From positions 65,254,533-65,318,532 of the forward strand of contig OX485804.1 of the NCBI GenBank assembly GCA_950295325.1: 64,000 nt of DNA, given 5' to 3'. Below the pieces are notes generated by a model that searched no databases, was not told where the DNA came from, and was given only the letters and a program-made list of their open reading frames with translations. Positions 37,924-50,138 of this stretch are shown here, in pieces. A program made the position numbers and the translations under genes. Origin of the DNA: Polytrichum commune (taxonomy: Eukaryota; Streptophyta; Polytrichopsida; Polytrichales; Polytrichaceae). How positions within the stretch are numbered: the first letter of the stretch is position 1; every line of letters begins with the position of its first letter.

Positions 37924-38741
37924 GCAAAGCCTCTCTATGCAACCTCCTCTTGCCTTGCTCCAACTAATGCTCTTGAATTTGAACTCAAATTGGAGGATGA
38001 TGTGAAAGTTGTCGAAGAGTTTGGTGTCTTTGTTGACTTTTCTCTTGACTTGGGATTTGCTTAAATTGGAGGTGGTGTCCTAGTGATGCATCCGGGTGCT
38101 TGTTGGGTTAGAGTTTTTGAGGAACTTACAAGAATGCTTGTTTCAAGATGAGGGATTCAATGACTTTGTCCGGTGGTGTGAGGACCAGAACACACATCAT
38201 AGAGACGCATCTTTAAAAGAGCTTGGACTAAGTCTTCAATTTTTATTAATTACTTTACACTCAATAGTGAACATAAATGGGAGAGAGGGACACCTATGTA
38301 TTCATGTAAAGATGAGCATACATGCATATCTAAATTAAGGGAAGTTTGATTTTCAGTCTAAATTCTGTCCATGTTTCATCATAGAGTTCCTAATGCAACA
38401 CAATTTCCAAGGCGCAAATCTGATCAATAGAATTTGGAGAACACGAAAAACTAACCTTAGTAGCTGGAGGGGCGCACACGAATCCAGGAGCTCCAGATTA
38501 GATAATCTGAATGGCGTATAGCCAACTCATTTTCTGTATTTGAGGGGCATAGAATCTTGACTTAATCGTACTTGAATTTATACCGAGGCAAATATTACCG
38601 GTGAGTGCTTCCTGCTCCAGCTTTTAATAAACAATTTTTCTCAAAACTTTGCCATGTGGCAATCTTGTATTGCTTGAGACCCAATTAATCATGACATGGA
38701 AAATATGATCTGGCAATTAAAACCATAAGTTACAAAGCACT

Positions 38742-39232
38742 TCAAGGCACTTTACATTAGAGCTTGACAACTCTTGACCCATGATGTACAAATTATGTGA
38801 TTGGTCAAGAGGCCAGAGAAGGTCTAAGTTCATTTCACATTAGATCATGAGGGCATGAAGGACCAATGATATTTCACATGGTGTCTTAGATGGCATCAAG
38901 TGGATAATGTTTCGTGATAAATCGTATATTGCGTTAGGCCCATCAACAGGAGGTGGGTCTAATGTAAAACTAGGGATCTTGACAAGCAATTAAATTGCCA
39001 TTGGTAAGTTGTTCCTAAAGATATTTCATTACATGGTAGGGTCCTGGACTACCTATTATTATGAATTGAACATAAAATATGTTGTGGTCTCTTTAACATG
39101 ATCCACTTTTACTTTACACCTAGCTTGAGGGCCCATCAATTGCAAAACTGGAATTCTATCTACCACAATACAATGTTTCAGGGCCCTTAAATTTTCATGG
39201 TCACTACTATTGGTCTGTGTGTAAAGCAACCC
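38742..39232. mobile_element. Degenerate Tourist-like MITE, about 490 bp
   Basis: The left end AAGGCACTTTACATTAGAGC and the right end, read inward, AGGGTTGCTTTACACACAGACC are diverged inverted repeats. Internal phrases (such as GATGGCATCAAGTGGATAATG) match the 10.1-kb MITE in the same order. Target duplications are no longer clear, so it is older than the others. Confidence 0.55.
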
Positions 39233-40839
39233 TGGTAATGAGGGTTTTGTTGCGAATTTCACACAGGCTGAGGGGTTGATCACACCGACCACTTCTGGCA
39301 CCATCCGTCAGCATCTCCAGTTGTAATAATGTGAAAAGTGATGGACCCACATCGATTTCTCAACAAAATCCCCAACAATTTCAGGGCGAGAAAGTTTGGT
39401 GTGATCAGGCCGGAGTTGCTCCTCCACATGCTACTCATTAAGCTGGAAACTTGGCAAGCCACTTTCTCAATGGCTAAACTTACTAAGACCCCCCCCCCCC
39501 CCTGGAATGATCAAGAGGTTCGGTTTTGTTGAATATGGAAAGGAAAACATAAATGTCGGTGAGTGACAAACACAGACCTTCAAATTTACATTGGATTGTT
39601 GACAAAATTTCCCCGTTGGCCGTGTGACCCACGTGGTCAAACTTTGATTGGTGAAGTTGTGGTGCCGATTTTTCTTTAATTGATTTTCCTCGGTATCTCA
39701 CCTTTGGGTCATAGCGTGATGGGCGGAGAACATTGAACTCGTGATTTCCACATTTACAAAATAGTTTAAGCCCAGATGGGCAAACGGTAATTGTGTGGCA
39801 TGCAATATTTTGGGGTCGAAGAACACACTTCAAGAGATTTGAATGAGCTGATTTGAGGTACTTCTGGTTCCATACACTCTTTACATTCATTGGCGTCATG
39901 CAAGGGAATGGACCTTGTCACGCTCAAACATCAATGTTCTTCTTCTTCTTTCATATTCTTTTTTCCTCTTTGATTACTTTGTTCATACAGATAATATATT
40001 CCAAGATATTTACCCATATGGTATGTATTGTATTAATATCTAGGTCAACAATCTACAATGCATTTTTTAAGGGCCATAAAAATACTTACACAATTCCGCA
40101 TGATTGTTAACGTGCACACCATTGGAAAACATGAAAATTGTCATATCATCCATGCAAACCACGTTGTGACCCCACAAAGTATCTCAATTACCACATGATT
40201 TGGACCACATTGGAAATTTACCCCCATCACAGTCTTGTATCCCTTATTGGATTATCGTCCTTATCCATACATCATCCATGATTACAAATGAAAACTCTTC
40301 AAAAGAAAATGACAAGTGCATATGTTGATTTTGGAACTTCAACTTTGCAATTGTCGGACATTCTCAAAATTTAACCTTCTTCTTCTTCTTCTTCTTCTTC
40401 TTCTTCTTCTCTTTTGTTTGATTTTTGTTAAAGTTTGGTTCATTAGCACTAGCACTAGTACCCCTCTCCCATGCCAAGTATATTAGCCAAAATTAAACAA
40501 AAAAGAAAGATAGAATAGATCCATAAATAAAGTCCCTACCACATGGTTCAAATGCAAACTTGTGATTGCACTTGTGCAATGGACTGCAAGCCCTCTTGGA
40601 GAAGTCCACTTAACGAAGGATGTTCCTTATACATATGTGTGTACTTGCACAGTGGATCGCAAACACCTTGGATTATGTTTGGTTGGAGTTTGTTTCTCAA
40701 GGTGAGCATCTCAAGGCCCTTTGAGCTTTATAAACACTCTAGAAACAAAAATGGAGTCAAATAGACTTTGCAATGGAGTTACGATGTGTTTATCCCAATG
40801 ATCAAAGAGACAAGTGCCTAGAATGTTGCCAAGGAACCG
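39233..40839. other. Intergenic DNA with C tract and TTC microsatellite
   Basis: C14 at 39,489-39,502 and (TTC)n at 40,377-40,411. No gene recognised. Confidence 0.55.
40377..40411. repeat. (TTC)n microsatellite
   Basis: About 11 TTC triplets. Confidence 0.95.
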
Positions 40840-42480
40840 AGACCCAATGATGTGGAGATGGTGGAAGCCATTGAGGAGATTAGGAAGTCGCCAACTCGTA
40901 ACAAAATCATCATGTTTCGGCCAGCCTCGGCTGAATCCTTCTAGAGATGATTTTGTACAAAATCTATATCAAGAGAGATGTGATCCCTTATTAAGTGGAT
41001 AAACGACTGATCTTCAGGTTCACATTACTCATCTAATCATTGGAAAATTCATGGGCCCCAAGCCAATTCCAAAGGAACTCGAAACTTGGCTTCATAAACT
41101 TAACACAAAGATCAATGAAAGATTTTGTGGATATCTAGGTAGTTAGAGAGAGGGTACTTTCTCCTTCAAGAGGACTATAATAATGTGATTTTTGAAGTTC
41201 ATATGATGACACTGTTCAAAACGCATTGGGGCACATGCATCTTTCGAGAATCAATTCTAAATTTTAATGTGGAAAACCCAATAGGATGGGCTTTCTTGAC
41301 ATGGGTGACCTTGAGAAATTTGCCATTTGAGCATTATAAGGATGCATTGAACATTGGTGGTACGTTGGACAAGATGATTTGATACGGCATTTGCAATGAA
41401 GCCCATCAACACCCCAAATTTTGTGCCAATATGTGCATTAACGAGGGTTGGGGGACCACAATCTCATTTGAACTAGAGGAGAGTCAAGTTGTTATGGTTG
41501 AATATGTTTTGCTCCCCATGTAATGTAGGATATGTAGGAGTACTTACCACAAAGTCAAGGACTTTGAGACAATTCAAAGACGAAGAAAAAAAACCAATCA
41601 AGAGAGACGTCACCATATCCAAGGCAAGGTTCATAACCAAACCCTTGTAACAAACGAGGGTGGTGCATGAAAAATCATCATGAGAGAATTCCCACAAACA
41701 ATGCAAGGGAAGGGGGAGAATTTAGCACGAAATGTAAATCAAAGGAACAAATGGAGGAAGGCACTAACTAGAGACACCAACAACAAACTAACTTCCAAAA
41801 TAAACACTCATACGAAGAAAATTGCAAATATATGCGTGAAAAACTCAAAGAGAAGTTGGATGCATATCAAATGGGGTTAAGGCTCCCACCTTAGACTATG
41901 TAGGAATGCATATAATAAATGAAGCCATGGTTGAAGAGAAGCGGGCATGGCATGTTGAGGCAGTGGTTTGCACCACTACAATCACATACTTACCTCATGC
42001 AAATGACACTTATCACATGAAGTGGTCACCACATAAACTTGTAGGAACAAAGCGAGGCTAGGAGGATAGAGAAGTAAGAGGAAATGTTAATTTAGGGGCT
42101 CGAAACATATATGCTAGCAAGGATGACGAGGGAGACAACCTATTCTCAGACAAAGAGATGATCACTACTTATTCCAAAGCTATAGATAACGAGGAACATA
42201 TGGATGAAGGAGAGAAGGATGCAACAATGGTAAGAGGTATGGCCAGTAGAAAAGAAGGGGATGTATGCAACCCATAGATCAATTTTGAGACCCAAGCAAT
42301 CGATCCTTGGAACTTGTGATATTGCCAACTTGTGATTATGTTGAGCCATCGGTATGAAGTGACAACCAATCAGAATCCTCGGGCAGAGGAGCAATACAAC
42401 AAGCCATGTTTGCTCTTGTTGGATTGGTCAACTTAGTCGCAACTAAGCGCCAACATCAATAAAGAAGGGAGTCCAACAAA
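40840..42480 (+). pseudogene. L1-like LINE ORF1 (DUF4283 domain plus zinc knuckle), decayed
   Basis: From about 41,160 the plus strand reads VIFEVHMMTLFKTHW, CIFRESILNFNVENPIGWAF, LTWVTLRNLPFEHYKDAL and, after stops, FCANMCINEGWGTTISFELE and VVMVEYVLLP, the ordered motifs of the DUF4283 RNA-binding domain of plant LINE ORF1. A zinc knuckle follows as C-x2-C-x4-H-x4 with the last cysteine replaced by Phe (about 41,530-41,570). Several in-frame stops make it a pseudogene. The basic tail at 41,680-41,880 may be the ORF1 linker. It is not adjacent to any ORF2 in this window. Confidence 0.65.
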
Positions 42481-42934
42481 AGATGAGGGAAATCAAATTG
42501 GTTTGCTACCCCCTGGTCATCAAATGTTGGGAGTTGGTAGGAAAATCTCCTCTTAGTCAATATAACTGAACAATTCCCTAAGTTTCCAATGGAGCTCCCC
42601 TCTGATACAACAATTATTTGTCATAATAATTTGGTGCCATCAAGTGAAGCTACATGCTATTTCAATGGAAATTTTAATTCGACCCAAATTAGACAACGAC
42701 ATAATTGAAATGAATATACAACCGAAAGAAAACTAAGGAAACAACTCCAACAAAAAAATGAAGGTGTTTGTGGCAGAATCTTATAAGATTTGAACTACAC
42801 CGTTTAAGATATTCAATGTCATTTACTACTCAAATTTGTGCCGCACTATATACTTTTACTAGAATGTGAATTTCTACGAAGTAAAATCATGTACATTTAA
42901 AATGTTCAAACAACTTATTTGATCTTTTTTATCG

Positions 42935-42978
<44 letters not shown>

Positions 42979-44079
42979 AAAGAATTTATAACATTGCTTG
43001 ATTTTAAATAGTAAGTGATACTAAATACCAAAAGGGTGCAAGTGAGCAATGTACAAGGAGAACCAACTGCTAGTTACAAATGAACCAGTTGAGTTTGAAT
43101 TTAAGCGGTTGGAGTTCAAAATTTGAAGAAAATTACCAACCATTCTAGAAAAATCTATGGAATATACCTCAGATTACTAAAGAAAACCAAAAGATTACAA
43201 CATGTAACCGGTTGGACTTGGAAACACTGGGATTTTAACGTGTTATGCCCAAAAATCTCCCCGGACACTGCAAGTGAGTAGTATAAGTTCTAAAATATTA
43301 ATAAGCCTCACTATACGGAACATTTATTTATGAGCCTCAGAAGGTATGGACCCATAAAGTCTCTAGTCAGCCATGACTCAGCATTTGTGACAGAAAAAGT
43401 TTTTACAGAAACTTACGTTATCCATCCATTGGTTTATTGTCTCATGCATGATGTGTGCAACCACAATGATTCACCACCATAACGTAGAGGAGGCTAATGT
43501 GGACACCTCCAGTCATGTCAAATCATCTAGCTATGGATTTGAGCAATAGAAGCTTGAGCAAGTTAATCAAGATCAAAGGAATTTGAAGTTTTTGAGCATG
43601 TGTTGATCTAGATTTTGGAATCAAAGATTTTATGCTTCCTCATATGATGTTAGAGGGGGAAATTCTTTTATCGGTCAATGTTGTGTAAGCGGATGACATA
43701 ACTAGCAGATTCTACGTGGCGCATTTGCTAATGAAAACCAAGTTGAATGCCAATATTGATTGTGTCATGTCTCTAAAGTGGTCATGTTTGAGTTAAATTG
43801 TTCCCATACTAGGTTTTAATTATAGAATACCCACAATATAAGTTGGTCGGCACCTCACAAGCACATGCCTCCTCCTAATTTGCCCAAGTTGTCACCTCCT
43901 GATTTGTTCACCTCTTCCACAAAAATGAAGTGTGTCATAGCTTGATAGATAGAAATCCTAATTATGGAGGATGGTGGTGTAGTTTGATTTTTGCAGAGGT
44001 GATTTACCCAAATATCATCAAGGTGGTGGATAAATCAACATGTATTACTCACCACCAAATTAGAACAACTGTACTATCA
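42481..44079. other. AT-rich intergenic DNA with long AT microsatellite
   Basis: (AT)n at 42,936-42,976, otherwise no recognised content. Confidence 0.6.
42936..42976. repeat. (AT)n microsatellite
   Basis: About 20 AT dinucleotides. Confidence 0.95.
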
Positions 44080-44667
44080 ATTAGGAGCCAAGAATAGGTG
44101 TATGATTAAGGAAGCTAATCGAATTGGCCTCATCTACCTTAATGCAAGTGAAGCTCTCAACATCATATTCAAAAGTGGACTCTAACTTGTTTAAGGTGAG
44201 TGAGTTTTTCATGGATATTTTTCTATGTGAACTCACTTCTCGTAACCTAGGAAACACATCAAGTAGAAGATGATTAGTGGGAGCATTAACATATCGGAGC
44301 TTAACAAGACCATCATTTGTCTTGCCCAAGCTCCCACTAGGAAAGCCATCACCTAAAAAATTAAAGCAACGCACAATGCTACATCCTCCAACCAACTGTT
44401 TTTGAGAAGCACTTCAACCATACTATGCAAGAATGGGAAGAGAAACTCGATGGGAAGTTCCCCTTGATGGTGTCTACAATCAATGTCAATATTGATCGGA
44501 GAGTGGAGATGGCATCTGACAAAATCATGACCGAAGCCTCCAACCTCCATGTGCTCTTTGGACGAATGGCGGCGGACTTCCAAATGTTGAACCAAAGGAT
44601 GCAAGGCAATGTCCAAAACTTGCCACCACATACCCCAACTTTCTACTATGCAAGGTTTAGGGTTTAG
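44080..44667 (+). pseudogene. LINE-R ORF1 remnant (copy 2)
   Basis: The plus strand carries LNKTIICLAQAPTRKAI, then MQEWEEKLDGKF, then STINVNIDRRVEMAS, then FGRMAADFQMLNQRMQ. Each block lines up in order with copy 1 (NTKPNHTAIRLAQPTAQEA, MLEWKEKLDIML, SSINLNTNRRVEAST). The N-terminal half is missing or too decayed to see. Confidence 0.6.
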
Positions 44668-45844
44668 GATCCCCAAATCTCCCAAAACTAATATACCAAG
44701 CCTGCACCAAGTCACTAATCGCCTGTATCCTCTTCATGCTCAATAGAGAATTCAAAACACATGTCAAAACAACTAATTTCATATTCCCCATCCACAGTAA
44801 CCCACTCGAGAAACTATGGCGAGGCAACCCCACGTATCCAACTCTCACACAAGATCTCAAAAAGAAATCAACATAAGACCTCAACAAATTCTACATGTAT
44901 AACATCACTACCCTCACACAAATACAAAATCCCAACCAAATAGACATCCTCACCCATAGAAGACTTCAAGTCACAATACCAACATGCCTTGAAACTTATT
45001 GAAGAAGCGCTACAATTAAGCCCACATGCTATTCCTGCCCCCCCCCCCCTCCACACCAAACCCCTACCACCAACACCGACCTAGATAACCCACAAAACGC
45101 GCCTCTAAATGACAACCTTGGCAAACAAATCCACAACATAATAAACCACAAAACCACCACCAGAAAAAGCAAATGGGACGCCCACTCCTCAAAATCCCAC
45201 TACCTTTGTAAATGACACCCCACAAATGGAACCCCAACACAATGGAGAATGGAAGAACTTTCCCACCCGGACAATATTATGTTGAACCACTACATATTGT
45301 TCATGAATACCTTTCATCATAATGCATAGGTTAACCAAACACTAACAACATATGAGGAACGCCATCACCACCACTAGTCCAAAGACCATTGCTTCACCCA
45401 ACCCCCCATACCAATCACAAACCTCACCCTACACACACAATAATGCAACCTAGACAAAGACATCATCACCAATAGCCCAACAATCCACACGCAGGCCGCA
45501 AATTCCCACATCTATGACCATAGATGGAATTTCATGGCCACCATCACCACGGAAGTAGTCCAATGACTATGGACAAGATTTTCACAAAACAACTTTACGC
45601 ACCTCACCAACTCCCTACAAACACCATCATAAGACTTTGCCACAAGAATTCTATGGCCAATACAACAATATGTATCAATCCTTCTCAAGGGAAAACCAAA
45701 AATTATCCACCCCATCAACCAACATTGCACCTTACACCCACTCATCCATCTACTCATTAACTCCTTCAACATACTTACTCATACTACTCATCCCCACTCA
45801 CATGTCCAACCCAACTACACCACTACCATTCTCTACACAACCAT

Positions 45845-46210
45845 GACATCATCTTTGGCTCCCTAGTCCATGCAAAAATGTCGAAGTGGATAGGAACATG
45901 CCTAGTTCATCCCACATACCACAAGAACACCCTTGAAGCCATACAATGGCGCATGGCTACCAAAGAATGTGCCAATAACATAACCATCCTCGTAATTAAC
46001 CCCAAAAGACATCATAACCAAATATGTAGACATTCACACTATGGTCACTATCCTACCCCACTCATTCCTACACACCCACCCCCGAATGGCCCAAATACTA
46101 CTACTAGCCAAAATCATCGCTCACATCCACACTCTATGTACACAATTGACGAAACCCCCTCCCCAAGCTCAAGCCACATTCCCCATGATTTAAGACATGT
46201 ACTACTTTAA
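45845..46210 (+). pseudogene. LINE-R conserved unassigned module (copy 2)
   Basis: Begins DIIFGSLVH, with MSKWIGTC, LVHPTYH, NTLEAIQW and the hydrophobic ITILVINP strand, followed by PTPLIPTHPPPNGPN. A 110-codon open frame (45,878-46,210) covers most of it. See copy 1 for the comparison. It lies between the lost RT region and RNase H. Confidence 0.45.
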
Positions 46211-46385
46211 ATCCATAATATACATATCAATACCTACCCTAACCAATCAACCCACATAGACTATAACATCAACTACTCAAAACAATTGCAACTTGCCCCA
46301 AGAACAACAACCCCCCCCCCCCCAACACACACACACACATACAACCTAAGCCAATTGCTAGACAAATACCAAACAACACCCACAC

Positions 46386-46840
46386 TTAGATATAACCCTC
46401 TACAATGTATCTATACAGACGGGTCATTCAATCCACCAACCAAAAATGTCAAAGGCAACATCATAGGGAACATAGCCAAAGTAGGAATATACAACTCCAA
46501 CAACAACATATGCACAACTTAATAACTCTCATGCTAGCAAAACATCCTTAGAGCATAACTATACGCCATACTCCTTGCCATCAAAATCATTCAAACAACA
46601 AAACATGACACCTACATTTTCACAGACAACCTCAACAACATATACCTCCTCAACAATCATCCAACACCCATCGTCACAACACAACCACTTGGACAAACTA
46701 CTCATTAGCACCATAATAAAGAGATACTATGGACTAAACAAAAGAAATAACCATACAAAAGGTCAAAGCACATACATGAATCATTGGTAGTGAAATAGAG
46801 GATGAACTAGCAGATTAATGTGACACCAATACTCTACTCT
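46386..46840 (+). pseudogene. LINE-R RNase H domain (copy 2)
   Basis: YTDGSF (first catalytic Asp, about 46,412), then a glycine-rich strand, an AILLAIKII helix with the catalytic-Glu region broken by a stop, then YIFTDNLNNI (third acidic site) and KVKAHT before the final helix. Order and spacing fit LINE-encoded RNase H. Frameshifts separate the blocks, so it is inactive. Confidence 0.7.
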
Positions 46841-47499
46841 TACTCGAATAGTATTGGTTAATTATGGGTTGGATGTTGCTCTACATATACATATGGTGCA
46901 CTCAATCCCCTACTAGCTTGCTAGTGCACCATCCACCACCCACGACGGCGCTATCCAAAACCTACATACTTTTATCAACAAAGAACATAGAAAACAAGAA
47001 ACAAACATGGCCGAACACAAATTCACCTATCCAATGACCACATCAACCACAAATTATCCACCTCCTTCTGGAAAACACCCAATGTCACATACGCACAAAT
47101 TACCCAAAGACTAGAATTTAGATATGCCAATATACCTATTATAGCCAAATACCCATACAAATCTCAACTGCACTCTATATCCCAACAACGACAAAGACAC
47201 CTAGCCTCACCTACACTCTACATGCACAAACCAACTTATCAAAGGACTAAGAATTGCCATACACAACATTGCAGTACACTTCATATTGCATACATTGAAA
47301 GCCACCAAGTCAACGATATTTCCTACTCTAGCAAACGCATGCATCTATAACAACCAACCCCCTGAATGACTATCCTTGACTAGCTACCACCATGCACATG
47401 TCCCAACCACATTTGCCAAATGCATTGCAAAGTTGAAGTAAGGTATAACATGCATACTAGGAGCCTCGATCCACTGTCACACAACCCTTAACCCAACCG

Positions 47500-47880
47500 C
47501 CGTGCACACGATCAAACTCCTCGAATTTACACACTGCCATGACTAGTTCCTAAAGACAACAATAGAAACCAAACATAAAAAATATGACCCACTAATTGAC
47601 ACCCTTAAACAATGGGGTTGGAATGTCGAATCAATAATAACTATCATCGTAGGAGTACGGGGAGCCACACATGAACAATCAATAACCAAACTCAACAACA
47701 AGGGCACCCCATAACCCACAATTAAATCCCTAATGAAGGCCATATACCAAAATGCCATTAAATATCTTACCTCCCTCATTTGAAAGAAGAGAAAACTAGA
47801 CCAAAAACAAGCCCTAGTCAACCCCTTGACATAACCACCACTGGACAAATATCCTATGATTTGGCTATCTAGACCCACAT
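47500..47880 (+). pseudogene. LINE-R C-terminal conserved region (copy 2)
   Basis: The frame contains THCHD, KKYDPLIDTLKQWGWNVE, then SIITIIVGVRGATHEQSI and finally NAIKYLTSLI and KKRKLDQKQ. It aligns with the end of copy 1. The function is unknown. Confidence 0.55.
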
Positions 47881-47890
47881 GGCCCACCTT

Positions 47891-48740
47891 TCAAAAGGTT
47901 TAACATGTTCAGACTAAGGCAAACATGCTCATATTCACATCAACTAATAAAAGTTTATGTTATTCTTATTTTATTTATTGAGAGATGACTAGCAAAACCA
48001 AGTTGTGCATGTAGCTATTGTTCCTCACAACTTTCCTAGCTCATTTGAATATCATGTTCATTGTTAAAACGAAGATTTTATGAGTTGTTAAATGAATGTG
48101 TAGGTTCATCCAGTTAAGTTAACAATTATGTCTAGAATGATCAACAAACTATGAGCATGTAATCCAATCTATTTTAAGCATGTGCCTTTTGGGTGTCTGT
48201 TTTTGGTGTCCGTTCCCACACCCAACCATACACCATTCAAATACATGTGTCTATTTGAGGTTAGAAACCAAATTAGGCACATTGACCTTAGTTGAAATGG
48301 AGCACTATAATAGGTATATACTATACAATGGCAAACATGGTAGTGGTTGTGGTAGCGACCATCACCCCACCATTTCAGACATGCGTGGGAACATAGAACC
48401 ACGTAAAAGTGACGTGTCATATGCACATGTCCATACTAGTTATTATACAATGGACAACTTGGTGTGTGTGGTGGCGGTAATGGCCATTGCCCAATTGTTC
48501 TTCATCATTGCCCACCAATTTAGAAGGCGGGGAACAACACGGTGGTGGTGAGGCCTTCGCACCACCTTTCTTTATTGTTTCGAACCATTCCAAAAAGTAA
48601 GGGAACCACGCTTAGCTTCAATTATTTCTATATATGGTGTATTGTAAGATATTAGTTGTGATCATGAAACTCGCAATTTCAAGAGCTCATGTGGAATGAA
48701 CGTGTGGGACATATAACAAAACTACTCCCTTCTAAAGTAA
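47891..48740. other. Intergenic DNA with an imperfect internal direct repeat
   Basis: A 123-codon plus-strand frame (48,180-48,551) covers two diverged direct copies of a segment containing TACAATGG. Its composition is not convincing as a protein. No gene assigned. Confidence 0.45.
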
Positions 48741-49290
48741 TGTTACCCGATATAGCACTTATTGTTTGGTGGACAACGTGTAATCCCCCATTGCCTTCAT
48801 AACAAAACTATGTTAGTGAGCAAGGACATACCTTCAGGAAGAAAAGGGTGTTGTTCTTTTCAATAATGTTACCCGATATAGCACTTATTGTTTGGTGTAC
48901 AACGTGTGATCATGCTCTAAGTTATAATCCCCCATTGTCTTCATAATAAAACTATGATAGTGAACAAGGACATATCTTCGGGAAGAAAAGGGCGTTGTTC
49001 TTCTAAGTACTGTTACCCGATATAGCACTTATTGTTTAGTCTACAACGTGTGATCATGCTCTAAGTTATAATCTCCCATTTCCTTCATAATAAAATTATG
49101 TTAGTGAGCAAGGACATATCTTTGGGAAGAAAAGGGCATTGTTCTTCTAAGTAATGCTACCCGATATAGCACTTATTATTTGGTGTACAACGTGTGATCA
49201 TGCTCTAAGTCGCAATCTCCCATTGCCTTCAAGAGAAAACTATGTTAGTGAGCAAGGACATATCTTCGGGAAGGAAAGGGTGTTTGTTCT
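48741..49290. repeat. Tandem array, four copies of a 144-bp unit
   Basis: Copies start at about 48,741, 48,867, 49,011 and 49,155, each with ACCCGATATAGCACTTATTG. Spacing is 126, 144 and 144 bp; the first unit lacks an 18-bp block (starting GATCATGCTC) present in the others. Units are highly similar, implying recent unequal exchange or a satellite seed. Confidence 0.9.
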
Positions 49291-50138
49291 TGTTTCTTGA
49301 TGATGGGCAATGGGCATGATACTCTCCATTTATAGGGACTTGAAAATGAAATTTGAGAATTTCCAAACCTTATAAAAGAGTGTACGAAGTTGACCATTCA
49401 GAATTATATTGACATGATCGGTTAACTTAGTGAGGCGAAACTGGAACATCTCCAATCCCCGGTTTTCATGAGATTCGGGTTTCAGAATTGCGATAACCCC
49501 GTATTTAAGGATGAATTTTGGGTGAGTACAAGAGAATGTTTTTCAGGGAAGTGTATATATATCTTCCCCTCGTGTTCATGGCATGCGTTGCTATTTATGG
49601 GGTGATATGGCTCTTGGAGTTTACAAGTCACGAAGTTAGGTCTTAATTATAAGCCCTTGGGATTGGAAGCCACTAGGCCGCATGGGCCTGCACACGATGA
49701 CACAACTTAAGCCATGCCCTGCCAAATTTAACACGTCTATTTTCCCCTCTTCGTTTCAACTTTTGAGGGATCCCTGGCCTGCGTTTCCAAGGGACAAAAT
49801 AATTAGGCCCTCGGCATCTGCTTGGCCCCACCCAATGTGGTGAGGGTGTACCTGGAAATGGGCATGGTCGCCATGGTTGGTTTGAACCCGACCTCTATAA
49901 CTAATGTAGACTCCCAATCGGTGTCCAGGGATGGGAGTGTTTCCGGTAAACAAAATTTGGATTTCTTTAGTAGATTGACGTACACTTCATAGGATTTTGT
50001 TAGAATGATCGGCAACTTTGCCTAAAATCTTGAGCTTCGACTGGTTACTCTTTTATACTCAACTGGCTCATATGTCATCAGTCGTTGGATCTCCATGTCC
50101 GTAGTTCTCAGTTTTTCCCACATATCCTCATTTACTTA
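49291..50138. other. Intergenic DNA, no gene recognised
   Basis: Short frames only. Confidence 0.5.

Larger units (their letters stand above)
33328..38240 (-). mobile_element. LINE-R copy 1: decayed LINE with endonuclease and RNase H, RT domain missing
   Basis: A non-LTR retrotransposon relic read leftward: ORF1 (about 38.1-36.7 kb), low-complexity linker, endonuclease (35.87-35.29 kb), an unassigned conserved module (about 35.2-35.05 kb), RNase H remnant (about 34.74-34.40 kb) and a C-terminal conserved region (33.96-33.35 kb). Frames are broken by stops and shifts throughout. The endonuclease is followed almost at once by the unassigned module, leaving no room for a reverse transcriptase, so an internal deletion is likely. 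The element ends beside a C13 tract in its own sense (33,328-33,340). It belongs to the same family as the plus-strand copy at 44.1-47.9 kb. Confidence 0.75.
44080..47890 (+). mobile_element. LINE-R copy 2: decayed LINE with RNase H, endonuclease and RT domains not found
   Basis: The plus-strand counterpart of the 33.3-38.2 kb element. In order: ORF1 remnant (44.08-44.64 kb), a linker, the unassigned module (45.845-46.02 kb), RNase H (46.39-46.84 kb) and the C-terminal region (47.50-47.88 kb). ORF1 runs straight into sequence that should follow the RT domain, so the internal deletion differs from copy 1, which keeps its endonuclease. C homopolymers lie at 45,038-45,049 and 46,311-46,323. All frames are broken. 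Confidence 0.72.

Noticed and set aside
44081-44715. Minus-strand frames of 104 and 120 codons
   Set aside because: They are antisense to the LINE-R ORF1 remnant, whose plus-strand translation aligns with the other copy.
48180-48551. 123-codon plus-strand frame
   Set aside because: It spans two diverged direct repeats and has no protein-family features.
48741-49290. CRISPR-like spaced repeat
   Set aside because: Units are contiguous 144-bp tandem copies without unique spacers, in a eukaryotic genome.
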